This document shows, piece after piece, positions 16,649 through 25,103 of a stretch of 64,000 bases of DNA; position 1 is the first letter of the stretch, and every line of letters begins with the position of its first letter. A program made the position numbers and the translations under genes. The notes beneath the pieces were generated by a model. The model ran no database searches, was not told the DNA's origin, and saw only the letters and a program-made list of their open reading frames with translations. The stretch covers positions 62,001-126,000 of the forward strand of contig NZ_JAJGMW010000010.1 of assembly GCF_020782115.1 (NCBI RefSeq), given 5' to 3'. The DNA comes from Leeuwenhoekiella parthenopeia. GTDB lineage: Bacteria; Bacteroidota; Bacteroidia; Flavobacteriales; Flavobacteriaceae.

Positions 16649-17559
16649 TATATAAATCGCTTGATTATAAGTCCCGGATCTATGAGTAAAATACTAAAAA
16701 CCCCCAGAACCAAAATCAATTTCAGGATATTATGCAGCAACACATAATGGGGTTTTGCCTTTGATTGCCAGAGCCAAAATAGAAAAGTCACCAAAAGCAC
16801 CAGACTGCCGTAGAAATAATAATTCATGAGACCCACATCAAACTTGTTGATCAAAAAATACGTGGGTATAACGGTAAGTCCGCCCAGGAGGGTGATTAAA
16901 GATTTTGCACAACGTTCCCCGTAAGCTACCGGAATGGTATGATAGCCCAGTGCCAGATCGCCTTTTAAATTTTCAAGGTCTTTCACCAGTTCGCGTATCA
17001 TAATGATAAGACCCAAAAATGTTGCGTGAACAAAGATTACGGTTTCAAAATTTCGGTAGTAAATAAACACCGCAAAGAAAGGGATAAGTGCGAGTGATGC
17101 AGAAACCAAATTGCCTAAAAAAGCGATTTTCTTCAGTTTATGGGAATAAAACCAAATCCCGAAAATATACCCCGAAAAAAACAACACCGCAAAAAAGGAA
17201 ACATAACTGGCTACTATAATGGCCAAAAAGTTAAGCACAAAATAAAGGGTCAATATTTTTTTTTGACTCACTAAATGATCTAAGCGGGTTTTATGAGGCC
17301 TGTTGATTAAATCTTTTTCACTGTCGTAAAAACTGTTTATGATATACCCGCCGGCAATGACTAAAGCTGTGGCCAGAACAATCAAAAAAAGATTTAGATC
17401 AAAAATAACAGCCTTAAGCGGAAGGTCTGGAGAAAGAATAAACAGGGACGCCAGATATTGAGCGATTACTATAATGAGAATATTATAGCCGCGTACAACC
17501 GAAAACAAACTCAGGAATTTTAAAAGTAAGAGTTTGTTTTTACGGCTTAGATGTGACAT
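16648..17559 (-). CDS. UbiA-family prenyltransferase, geranylgeranylglyceryl-phosphate synthase-like
   Basis: The 303-residue protein has eight to nine helices and both Asp-rich motifs of the UbiA fold: NSFYDSEKD (Asn75, Asp79, Asp83) and KDLENLKGD (Asp194, Asp201). These bind Mg and the prenyl diphosphate. In Flavobacteriia this group is usually named geranylgeranylglycerol-phosphate geranylgeranyltransferase after the archaeal lipid enzyme. Its real acceptor in bacteria is uncertain, and a quinone or haem-type acceptor is possible. Being downstream of a mevalonate-type kinase and the decarboxylase ties it to isoprenoid supply. Confidence 0.78.
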   Translation of the reverse strand: MSHLSRKNKLLLLKFLSLFSVVRGYNILIIVIAQYLASLFILSPDLPLKAVIFDLNLFLIVLATALVIAGGYIINSFYDSEKDLINRPHKTRLDHLVSQKKILTLYFVLNFLAIIVASYVSFFAVLFFSGYIFGIWFYSHKLKKIAFLGNLVSASLALIPFFAVFIYYRNFETVIFVHATFLGLIIMIRELVKDLENLKGDLALGYHTIPVAYGERCAKSLITLLGGLTVIPTYFLINKFDVGLMNYYFYGSLVLLVTFLFWLWQSKAKPHYVLLHNILKLILVLGVFSILLIDPGLIIKRFI

Positions 17560-17563
17560 AGTA

Positions 17564-17590
17564 GTGTAATTACACCTTCAGATCTGAAGG
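17564..17590. promoter_or_regulatory. Two adjacent perfect palindromes between the kinase and prenyltransferase genes
   Basis: GTGTAATTACAC (17564-17575) and CCTTCAGATCTGAAGG (17575-17590) are both perfect, share one base, and fill most of the 64-bp gap. They could be operators, an RNA processing site, or a weak attenuator for the prenyltransferase gene. Confidence 0.5.
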
Positions 17591-17623
17591 AATTGAGCGA
17601 GCCGGAAAATTCAGTAACCGAAT

Positions 17624-18562
17624 CTAAAAATTGTAAACCACTTCCAGCTTATACTCTTTTAGGGCTTCGCGTGCCTTGTCAATATCTTCGGTAAAACCCA
17701 AAATATAACCACCACCACCTGAGCCGCAAAGTTTCAGGTAATAGTCGTTTGTATCCAGACCTTGTTTCCACAAGTCGTGAAAACTGGCAGGAATCATAGG
17801 CTTAAAGTTACGCAAGACGGTTTTTGACAGTTGTTTTACATTTCCGAATAACGACTTAACATCGCCCTTAAGAAAATCTTCAACGCAGGCATCGGTATGT
17901 TTTACAAACTGATTTTTTATCATTTTCCGGAAACCTTCCTGCTTCATATTTTCCATGAAAATCTGTACCATAGGAGCTGTTTCACCCACGCTTCCGCTGT
18001 CCAATAAAAATACGGCCCCTTTGCCATCAAGGGTTTGTGAAGGTATGCCGGCAGGCTCTATATCGTCTTTACTGTTTATTAAAATAGGAAGGCTCAGATA
18101 ACTGTTTAGCGGGTCAAGACCTGAAGATTTACCGTGAAAGAAGGACTCCATTTCGCCAAAAACAGCTTTAAGTTTCAGCAATTTTTCGCGGGTTAGATTT
18201 TCAAGAACCGTAATCTTATCAAAAGCATATTTATCGTAAATTGAGGCAACGAGCGCTCCGCTGCTACCTACACCGTATCCCTGCGGAATGGTTGAATCAA
18301 AATACATTCCCGCAGCTATGTCTTTCTTAAGTTCTGCCAGATCAAAACGCACCAATTCGGGTTTCTCCTGCTCAAGAGTTGCCAGATAATCTGCAAAGCG
18401 AGCCAGACTTCTGTTTGAAGCCTTTGCGGCCTCGTCCGGATTTTCATCAACCTTTAAGGCTCCATTATAAAAGTTATAAGGTATTGACAAACCCTTAGAG
18501 TTTTTGATGATGCCATACTCACCAAACAATAAAATCTTTGAATAAAATAAAGGTCCTTTCAT
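17624..18562 (-). CDS. GHMP kinase, mevalonate-pathway type
   Basis: The 312-residue protein has the GHMP kinase motifs in order: an N-terminal KILLFGEYGI strand, the ATP loop PQGYGVGSSGALVAS near residues 90-104, and a C-terminal LCGSGGGGYILGF. The ATP loop follows the PxxxGxGSS pattern. The family phosphorylates mevalonate, phosphomevalonate or a related alcohol. Directly downstream of the decarboxylase, mevalonate or phosphomevalonate is the likely substrate. A -7 element at 18586 overlaps the end of the decarboxylase gene, so this kinase may also have its own promoter. Confidence 0.82.
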   Translation of the reverse strand: MKGPLFYSKILLFGEYGIIKNSKGLSIPYNFYNGALKVDENPDEAAKASNRSLARFADYLATLEQEKPELVRFDLAELKKDIAAGMYFDSTIPQGYGVGSSGALVASIYDKYAFDKITVLENLTREKLLKLKAVFGEMESFFHGKSSGLDPLNSYLSLPILINSKDDIEPAGIPSQTLDGKGAVFLLDSGSVGETAPMVQIFMENMKQEGFRKMIKNQFVKHTDACVEDFLKGDVKSLFGNVKQLSKTVLRNFKPMIPASFHDLWKQGLDTNDYYLKLCGSGGGGYILGFTEDIDKAREALKEYKLEVVYNF

Positions 18563-18585
18563 CGAGCTTAACAGATTAATACAGG

Positions 18586-18593
18586 CAAAGTTA
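18586..18593 (-). promoter_or_regulatory. -7 promoter element TAACTTTG (minus strand)
   Basis: It fits TAnnTTTG and lies 23 nt upstream of ATG 18562, overlapping the stop codon of the decarboxylase gene. It would be an internal operon promoter. Confidence 0.4.
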
Positions 18594-19673
18594 CAATTTT
18601 AAAGCACCATTGCCCACGGTGTCAAAAATATAACGATTATCCTGACAATACGTGCTTAATTCAGTTTTAACAAAATCTTGTACATCTTCGCGGTATTCCT
18701 GCGGGAATAAAACGTGAACATTAGCCCCGGCATCAAGCGTAAAACAAACCGGAATTTTAGTTTCCCTGCGGTATTGCCAAAGGTTTTCAATAATTTTTAA
18801 CGTATTGGGTTTCATTAAAATGAAATACGGATTACTCGTAAGCATCATGGCGTGAAGCGTTAAGGCTTCACTCTCAACAATATTTATGAATTGGTCTAAA
18901 TCCCCACTTTCCAAAACCGGGATGAGACTCGAAAGGTTTTCAATAGCCTGACTAAAACGACTGGGAGCATAGGCGTGATTATGCATCAGATTATGGCCTA
19001 CGGTACTACTCACCTGCTTTTCACCCTGATCAACCAGCAAAATAGCATCCTGATAATTATCAAACACCGGGTTAACCTGATAGGGATATTCTATTCCATA
19101 AATATCGCTGCTACCCTTAATCTCGGGATGCTCACCCCAAACAACCAAAGGTCCTTTCAGAGAGCGGCAACCACTTCCGGAACCCAAACGGGCTATAAAC
19201 GAAGCTTTTTGATCAAAAGCCTTTTGACTCATCTGCGGATTCATTTCCCGTTCCATCTCCATCAAACAAAGCGCCAGAGCGCTAAAACCACTCGCCGATG
19301 ATGCGATACCCGAGCTGTGCGGAAAACTATTACTGGTATCTACTGTAAAAGCATAATCCTTTATGAAGGGCAAATATTCGGCAACGCGACCAAAAAATTG
19401 ATGAATTTTAGGTTCAAACCCCGGTTTGTGCTTACCGTCAAGAATAACCTTTACCTCGTAATCATCTTTATGCTGAGTACGCTCGTTCCAGCTCAGGGTG
19501 GTGGTTGTCCTGCACGTATTAAGGGTAAAACTTATAGAAGGATTCTTTGGTATTTGCAAACCGTGTTTCCCCCAGTATTTAATAAGGGCAATATTGCTGG
19601 GAGACTGATAGCTAACCGACTGCATCTGAAGTACACCATCAGATTTGACGGGTAAAAATTTTGTAATTGTCAT
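18591..19673 (-). CDS. mvaD: Diphosphomevalonate decarboxylase
   Basis: The 360-residue GHMP-fold enzyme converts mevalonate 5-diphosphate to isopentenyl diphosphate with ATP. It carries the MvaD blocks SNIALIKYWGKHG near residues 26-38, FPHSSGIASSASGFSAL (phosphate loop) near 116-132, RLGSGSGCRSLKGP near 167-180, and DAGANVHVLF near 321. The Arg of SGSGCRS corresponds to a conserved substrate-binding Arg. It is the first gene of the mvaD / kinase / UbiA group. Its -7 element lies only 4 nt before the ATG, which suggests a leaderless transcript. Confidence 0.92.
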   Translation of the reverse strand: MTITKFLPVKSDGVLQMQSVSYQSPSNIALIKYWGKHGLQIPKNPSISFTLNTCRTTTTLSWNERTQHKDDYEVKVILDGKHKPGFEPKIHQFFGRVAEYLPFIKDYAFTVDTSNSFPHSSGIASSASGFSALALCLMEMEREMNPQMSQKAFDQKASFIARLGSGSGCRSLKGPLVVWGEHPEIKGSSDIYGIEYPYQVNPVFDNYQDAILLVDQGEKQVSSTVGHNLMHNHAYAPSRFSQAIENLSSLIPVLESGDLDQFINIVESEALTLHAMMLTSNPYFILMKPNTLKIIENLWQYRRETKIPVCFTLDAGANVHVLFPQEYREDVQDFVKTELSTYCQDNRYIFDTVGNGALKL

Positions 19674-19677
19674 ACTG

Positions 19678-19685
19678 CAAATATA
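19678..19685 (-). promoter_or_regulatory. -7 promoter element TATATTTG, 4 nt from the start codon
   Basis: It fits TAnnTTTG on the minus strand directly upstream of mvaD. With transcription starting a few bases downstream, the mRNA would begin at or next to the ATG. Confidence 0.45.
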
Positions 19686-19775
19686 AAGCCTCTGTCAACT
19701 TTTGAAAGTATCTTACTCAATTTTAAAGCTCTTAAACTTGCAATTATTTCATAAATTGGGCTCAAGCTACTAACC

Positions 19776-20252
19776 ATGGCAACCAGAAAAACGTTACATA
19801 TATTAATTCCCATCGCAATCTGCCTGCTGGTGGCCTTTCTGGCTGCCATTGCAACGCAGACCAGTGTGAATACGTGGTACGTAACGCTCGAAAAGCCGTT
19901 CTTTACGCCACCATCCTGGCTTTTTGCACCGGTATGGATTGTGTTGTACGTATTAATGGGAATTGCTGCCGGACTGGTTTGGGACAGGGGCTTCTATCAC
20001 AAATGGGTGAAAACCGCTTTGTATCATTTTGGTTTTCAGCTCATTTTAAATGCCTCCTGGTCTATTTTCTTTTTTGGCGGGCGATTAATACTACCGGCAT
20101 TACTTATAATTGTAACACTTTTTATCGTCTTACTCTTTACGTACAAATGGTTTAAAGTTGTAAATCCTGTTGCTGCTTACCTGCTCATACCCTATATAAT
20201 TTGGGTGGGATTTGCCACAGCCCTCAATTTTGAAATCTGGAGACTCAACTAG
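19776..20252 (+). CDS. tspO: TspO/MBR family protein
   Basis: The 158-residue protein has five hydrophobic helices and the tryptophan-rich motifs of TspO/peripheral benzodiazepine receptor homologues: WYVTLEKPFFTPPSWLFAPVW near residues 32-52, and NASWSIFFFGGR near 92. The last helix ends in ALNFEIWRLN. TspO binds porphyrins, sterols or carotenoids and modulates stress responses. In marine bacteria it often lies near carotenoid or retinal genes. Here it sits beside the mevalonate genes but on the opposite strand. Its 3' end overlaps the convergent flavoprotein gene by 8 bp. Confidence 0.9.
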   Translation: MATRKTLHILIPIAICLLVAFLAAIATQTSVNTWYVTLEKPFFTPPSWLFAPVWIVLYVLMGIAAGLVWDRGFYHKWVKTALYHFGFQLILNASWSIFFFGGRLILPALLIIVTLFIVLLFTYKWFKVVNPVAAYLLIPYIIWVGFATALNFEIWRLN

Positions 20253-21516
20253 TTTCAACATCTACCAACTTGCCGGCTATGTCCCGCGCAGCAATAAACC
20301 CACCGGTCCATGCATTTTGAAAATTAAAGCCTCCGGTTACAGCATCAATATTCAAAACTTCTCCTACAAGATAAAGACCTTCAAACTTTTTAGACTCATA
20401 AGTTCTAAAATCAACTTCCTTAAGATCAACCCCTCCGGCTGTCACAAATTCTTCTTTAAACGTACTTTTTCCGCTTACGCGAAAAATCCCGGAACACAAT
20501 TGCTCAGAGAGGGCTGAAATTTCAGCTGAAGTAAGATCGGCCCATTTTTGCGTTTCCGAAATACCTGCAGCTGTCATCAATCGTTGCCAAAGACGTTTAG
20601 GCAAATTAAATGGAGTGTATTTAAACAAGTTTTGCTTTGCAAGTTTCAGGCGATAGCGGTTTAACAAATCAAAAACCTGTTGCTTTGAAAAATCGGGCAG
20701 CCAGTTAATTTTAATCTTAAATTCATAATTTAAATTTTTAAGGCTACGCGCGCCCCAGGCAGAAAGCTTCAAAATACCGGGACCACTAAGCCCCCAGTGT
20801 GTGACAAGAACAGGACCCCGGGCACCTTCCTTACCTACGGCAGAATTTTCTATATCCAAATACTTTTCATCCAAATCAAGTAGAGAAACAACCGCATCTG
20901 TACTTAGTCCGGCAAGATCTTTTATACGTGTATCCGTTATATTAAACGTAAATAAGGAAGGAACCTGAGGTACAATATCAAAACCCATAACGCCAAGCAT
21001 TTGAAGTATTTTAGGATTGCTTCCGGTAGCCACGATTACGACCCGCGCCTCAAAAGATTGATTTTTTGTCGTTACCCTCCATAACAGGCCCTGCTTTTCG
21101 ATTTTTAAAACAGTGGCCTTTTTAAAAATAGCAATACCCAATTGCTCAGCCTGATTCAGAAAACAATCAATTACAGTTTGTGAGCTGTTAGATACCGGAA
21201 AAACGCGTCCGTCATCTTCAATCTTAAGATCAACTCCAAGATTTTCAAACCATTGCATCGTATCTCCCGTCATAAAAGAATGAAAGGGTCCTAACAGTTC
21301 GCGCTTGCCCCGCGGATAATATTCGGTAAGGGGTTTCGGCTCAAAAACTGCGTGGGTGAGGTTACAGCGCCCTCCTCCGGAGATCCGCACTTTTTCTAAA
21401 ACTTCGGCACCGCGTTCTAAAATGGCAACAGATAAATCGGGGCTTAATTGGGAACAATTAATTGCGGAAAAAAAACCTGCCGCTCCTCCTCCAAGTACAA
21501 GTACATCAACTTTCAT
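20245..21516 (-). CDS. BaiN/HI0933-family FAD-dependent oxidoreductase
   Basis: The 423-residue flavoprotein begins with an FAD-binding Rossmann motif, VLVLGGGAAGFFSAI, and continues with RISGGGRCNLTHA, the hallmark of the HI0933/YhiN/BaiN group. GLYLVGEVLNIDAVTGGFNFQNAWTGG near the C-terminus is the second FAD contact. Members reduce double bonds or act on tRNA, and the physiological substrate is unknown in Flavobacteriia. The -7 element at 21521 is only 4 nt from the start codon, suggesting a leaderless transcript. Confidence 0.88.
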   Translation of the reverse strand: MKVDVLVLGGGAAGFFSAINCSQLSPDLSVAILERGAEVLEKVRISGGGRCNLTHAVFEPKPLTEYYPRGKRELLGPFHSFMTGDTMQWFENLGVDLKIEDDGRVFPVSNSSQTVIDCFLNQAEQLGIAIFKKATVLKIEKQGLLWRVTTKNQSFEARVVIVATGSNPKILQMLGVMGFDIVPQVPSLFTFNITDTRIKDLAGLSTDAVVSLLDLDEKYLDIENSAVGKEGARGPVLVTHWGLSGPGILKLSAWGARSLKNLNYEFKIKINWLPDFSKQQVFDLLNRYRLKLAKQNLFKYTPFNLPKRLWQRLMTAAGISETQKWADLTSAEISALSEQLCSGIFRVSGKSTFKEEFVTAGGVDLKEVDFRTYESKKFEGLYLVGEVLNIDAVTGGFNFQNAWTGGFIAARDIAGKLVDVETS

Positions 21517-21520
21517 AATG

Positions 21521-21528
21521 CAAATATA
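21521..21528 (-). promoter_or_regulatory. -7 promoter element TATATTTG, 4 nt from the start codon
   Basis: It fits TAnnTTTG on the minus strand, immediately upstream of ATG 21516. The transcript would be leaderless or nearly so. Confidence 0.45.
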
Positions 21529-21876
21529 GTCTGCTAAAAACGAATGTAAGTTTTACATTAAAACAGAAAAATACTTAATCGATTTAGGCTCTTTATCTAT
21601 AAAGGTTTCTTGATTTTCTAAATGCTCAAAAATCGCAAATCTGACGTTTTATGCTTTTTGTTAGCGTCCGATTTATCATTTTAAGTCGAAAATTCATAAA
21701 ATTTAACATTTTTAAGATAAAAATATTAGCCTTTTTGAAGCTTGAAGACCAACACGGTCATTTTCAACCTATTCCAAAAAGCTTTGAATTTTTGATAAAA
21801 TTATGAGTATATTTTATCAACTTATTAATTTATCAATAAAAAAATGTCGATAAACGTATAATTTACATTTTTCATT

Positions 21877-21892
21877 ACGATATCGATTTCGT
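21877..21892. promoter_or_regulatory. Candidate LacI-type operator upstream of susC
   Basis: ACGATATCGATTTCGT is a 16-bp palindrome with one mismatched pair and a central CG, as in LacI-family operators. It shares the frame AC-n8 or more-GT around ATCGAT with the site at 43801 next to the lacI-like gene. Confidence 0.4.
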
Positions 21893-21934
21893 TACTTAAA
21901 CGTTGTAGTGCCCATTTTTAAATAATTATTTATA

Positions 21935-21942
21935 TAAATTTG
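21935..21942 (+). promoter_or_regulatory. -7 promoter element TAAATTTG
   Basis: It fits TAnnTTTG and lies 55 nt before the susC start, downstream of the candidate operator. Confidence 0.45.
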
Positions 21943-21997
21943 ATCACCAAGAAACACTTTTGGAAAACCAAATAATTCAATTAAAAATTTCAAACTT

Positions 21998-24900
21998 ATG
22001 AAGCATGTAATACTTAGAGGTATGTTGTTTTTAGCTTCGCTTTTACTGGCAGGTATGGCGAATGCACAAACAGTATCCGGGACAGTATCGGAGCCTAACG
22101 GCCCATTACCAGGTGCTAACGTCCTTGTTAAGGGAACCACCAATGGTACTACAACAGATTTTGACGGTAACTATACTTTAAATAATGTTCCCTCAAATGC
22201 AACACTTGTTTTCAGTTATGTAGGTTTTGCACAGCAGGAAGTTGCTGTTAACGGAAGATCTACCGTAAATGTAACACTAGAAGAAGATGCTGCGGCACTT
22301 GAGGAAGTGGTGGTAATTGGTTACGGTACTACGACCGTACGTGATGCAACCGGTTCTGTTTCTTCGGTCACCGCAGAAGAGTTTAATCAGGGTGCTATCG
22401 CATCTCCGGAACAACTTATTCAAGGTAAAACTGCGGGGGTCAACATTTCTCAAAATAGTGGTGAGCCAGGAGCTGGTAATAATATTCGTATCCGTGGTTC
22501 CAACTCTATTCGCTCGAACAACAATCCTCTTTTCGTAGTGGATGGTATTCCACTTTCCGGTGAGTCAACAACACCATCAGGAGGTGATATCATCAATGGT
22601 GCTAATGCTACAAGAAACCCGTTAAACTTTATCAACCCTAACGATATCGAGAGCATTTCTATCTTAAAGGATGCTTCTGCTACAGCAATCTACGGTTCTC
22701 GTGGTGCTAATGGGGTTGTAATTGTAACCACAAAAAGCGGTCGCGGTGCACAGGGAGGTGTGTTCGAATTTTCTTCAAACATGAGTTTTTCTGCTCCTGC
22801 TCAAAACTATGACTTATTTAATGCTCAACAATTCCTTGCAAATACTGAAGAGTTAAGAGGGCAGGATATTGCTAATGATTTGGACTTTGGTTTTAATACA
22901 GATTGGCAGGATTATATAACCCGTTCAACAATATCTACAAACAACAACCTATCTTATTCGAATAACTACAACTCAGGTAATATACGTGCAACCGTAAGTT
23001 ATGGTAATATAGAAGGGGTTATCCAAAACTCTTCTCAAGAGCGTATCACTACGCGTCTTAACGCCAATCAGCGTTTCTTTGATGATAAATTAAGTTTTGC
23101 GTTGCAGGCATCGTATTCACGTGTAAATGATGAAGCACCACCTATCAGTGGGCAGGGTGGAGCCAGTGGTAACCTTATTGGTGCTGCTTACTCAGCTAAC
23201 CCTACCTGGCCGGCTGACCCTGAGTTCTTTTTTGCGGGAAACCTTTTGAACCCCGCAAACTATTTGAACAACTACAATGCAAATACAAATACCAACAGGT
23301 ATCTAATCAATTTATCTACAGAATATAAATTTACTGATGCCATTACCGGTAAAGTAAGTTTAGGTTATGATAACTCAGACGCTGAGGCACAAGCTTCGGT
23401 ATCTCCGAACATCAATAACTTTAACCGTGTAACTGATAATGGGCAGGCATCTTTCAATACACTGGAGAACACCAGCAAATTATTAGAAGCAACCCTTCGT
23501 TATGCTAAAGAATTTGACAATTTCAAAATTGATGCACTTGCAGGGTATTCATTTCAGGATTTCAGACGTCAGGGATTCAATGCGCAAGGTTATGGTTCTC
23601 CTGTAACAAATCTGTTAGATATGCAGGATGCTCTTAGAGGTGCTGTAAGTGATCTTCGCGGAAGAATCAATGTACCTTATCAACAATTTGGTTATGACAG
23701 TAATGGTGCTAATTCATTCTTAAATTCTCTTGTACCTTTTGACGACAGCGGTGTATTACCATCTTTTACCGGAGTTTATGAAACTCTTTGGTTAGACACT
23801 TTTGATAACACAGACGAATTACAATCCTATTTTGCTCGATTACAGTTTACATTTTCTGAAAAATATCTACTTACAGCCACAATGAGAGCTGATGGTTCTT
23901 CTCGTTTTGGAGAAAACAATAAATATGGATATTTCCCTTCTGCTGCATTCGCTTGGCAATTGGGTGATGAAGATTTTATAGGCGATGCATTCTCAACCCT
24001 TAAATTAAGAGTTGGTGCAGGTTCTACCGGTAACCAGGAAGGTTTAGGTTATGCTCAGTATTTAAACAGACAGCGCTTTGGAGGTCCTGGTATTACTGAT
24101 GATGGTACTGTTAACAGACCAGGTCTCGAAACTGTTGCGGTACAAAACCCTGATCTTAAATGGGAATCAACAATAGACCTAAACTTTGGTATTGATTTTG
24201 GATTTAATAATGACCGTTTTAATGGATCACTTGACCTTTATCGCAAAGCCACAAGAGACTTACTTTTTAGATCACCAGCTCCTGCTCCTGCATTTGATCC
24301 GTTCCGATTTGTTAACCTTGAAGATGGAGAAGTAATAAATAAAGGTGTGGAATTAGCTCTTAACTACGATCTTATACAGACTGAAGATGTAAACTTCTCA
24401 GCTTCTTTCAATATTTCTTACAACCATAACGAGGTAACGGGATTAAATGGTGCTGTTGCAAATTTTGGTGAAGTAAATGGACCTGGTCTTACCGGGGCGT
24501 TTGTTCAAAGACTTGGTGAAGGCAGATCCTTATTCTCCTACTATATGGCTGAATATGCAGAAGATGCTAGTGGTAATCCTGATTTCTCTGCAGATGACAA
24601 AGTTTTTGTTGGCAAAGATGCATTACCAGACTGGAACACCGGTTTGTCTCTTAACCTGAGCGTTAAAAACTGGGATTTTTCTACGTTCTTTACCGGTCAG
24701 TTCGGTTTTTATGTGTACAACAACACTGCAAACGCATTCTTAAACAGACCTACATTCTTAACTTCAAGAAACAGTACATCTGATGGTTTGGCTTTGGTTT
24801 CACAGGAAGTTTCTACTCTCTATTTAGAGAACGGAGATTTTGTACGACTTCAAAACGCTTCTGTAGGTTACAACATTCCTATGCGTGAGGGCTCTGCAAT

Positions 24901-25084
24901 TCAATCGATGCGCGTAAATGTAACTGGTCAAAACTTATTACTGATCACGGGGTATAGTGGTTTGGATCCTGAAGTTTCCTCTTCAACCGGTGACTTTGGT
25001 AGTGGTATTCCTAGTGCAGGTATTGACTATACGTCATTCCCAAGACCTACTACAGTTACAGTTGGCTTAAATGCAAGATTTTAA
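21998..25084 (+). CDS. SusC/RagA-type TonB-dependent outer-membrane transporter
   Basis: The 1,028-residue protein has a signal peptide (to about residue 24). A CarboxypepD_reg-like domain follows (about 26-100, with VSGTVSEPNGPLPGANVLVKG and DFDGNYTL), then the TonB plug with SILKDASATAIYGSRGANGVVIVTT near 222-246, the SusC signature. A 22-strand barrel ends in VGLNARF, with the terminal Phe used for barrel assembly. It forms the import channel under the SusD lid, driven by TonB. The next gene is SusD, 19 bp away. No glycoside hydrolase is linked, so the ligand may not be a polysaccharide. Confidence 0.95.
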   Translation: MKHVILRGMLFLASLLLAGMANAQTVSGTVSEPNGPLPGANVLVKGTTNGTTTDFDGNYTLNNVPSNATLVFSYVGFAQQEVAVNGRSTVNVTLEEDAAALEEVVVIGYGTTTVRDATGSVSSVTAEEFNQGAIASPEQLIQGKTAGVNISQNSGEPGAGNNIRIRGSNSIRSNNNPLFVVDGIPLSGESTTPSGGDIINGANATRNPLNFINPNDIESISILKDASATAIYGSRGANGVVIVTTKSGRGAQGGVFEFSSNMSFSAPAQNYDLFNAQQFLANTEELRGQDIANDLDFGFNTDWQDYITRSTISTNNNLSYSNNYNSGNIRATVSYGNIEGVIQNSSQERITTRLNANQRFFDDKLSFALQASYSRVNDEAPPISGQGGASGNLIGAAYSANPTWPADPEFFFAGNLLNPANYLNNYNANTNTNRYLINLSTEYKFTDAITGKVSLGYDNSDAEAQASVSPNINNFNRVTDNGQASFNTLENTSKLLEATLRYAKEFDNFKIDALAGYSFQDFRRQGFNAQGYGSPVTNLLDMQDALRGAVSDLRGRINVPYQQFGYDSNGANSFLNSLVPFDDSGVLPSFTGVYETLWLDTFDNTDELQSYFARLQFTFSEKYLLTATMRADGSSRFGENNKYGYFPSAAFAWQLGDEDFIGDAFSTLKLRVGAGSTGNQEGLGYAQYLNRQRFGGPGITDDGTVNRPGLETVAVQNPDLKWESTIDLNFGIDFGFNNDRFNGSLDLYRKATRDLLFRSPAPAPAFDPFRFVNLEDGEVINKGVELALNYDLIQTEDVNFSASFNISYNHNEVTGLNGAVANFGEVNGPGLTGAFVQRLGEGRSLFSYYMAEYAEDASGNPDFSADDKVFVGKDALPDWNTGLSLNLSVKNWDFSTFFTGQFGFYVYNNTANAFLNRPTFLTSRNSTSDGLALVSQEVSTLYLENGDFVRLQNASVGYNIPMREGSAIQSMRVNVTGQNLLLITGYSGLDPEVSSSTGDFGSGIPSAGIDYTSFPRPTTVTVGLNARF

Positions 25085-25103
25085 TCTTAAAAAAATTGAT
25101 AAA

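Larger units (their letters stand above)
21517..21997. other. Intergenic regulatory region upstream of susC, 481 bp
   Basis: The region is very AT-rich and non-coding in all frames by inspection. It holds the -7 element of the flavoprotein gene (21521, minus), a 16-bp near-palindrome centred on ATCGAT (21877-21892), and a -7 element for susC (21935). The long leader region suits a regulated SusCD operon. Confidence 0.6.
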
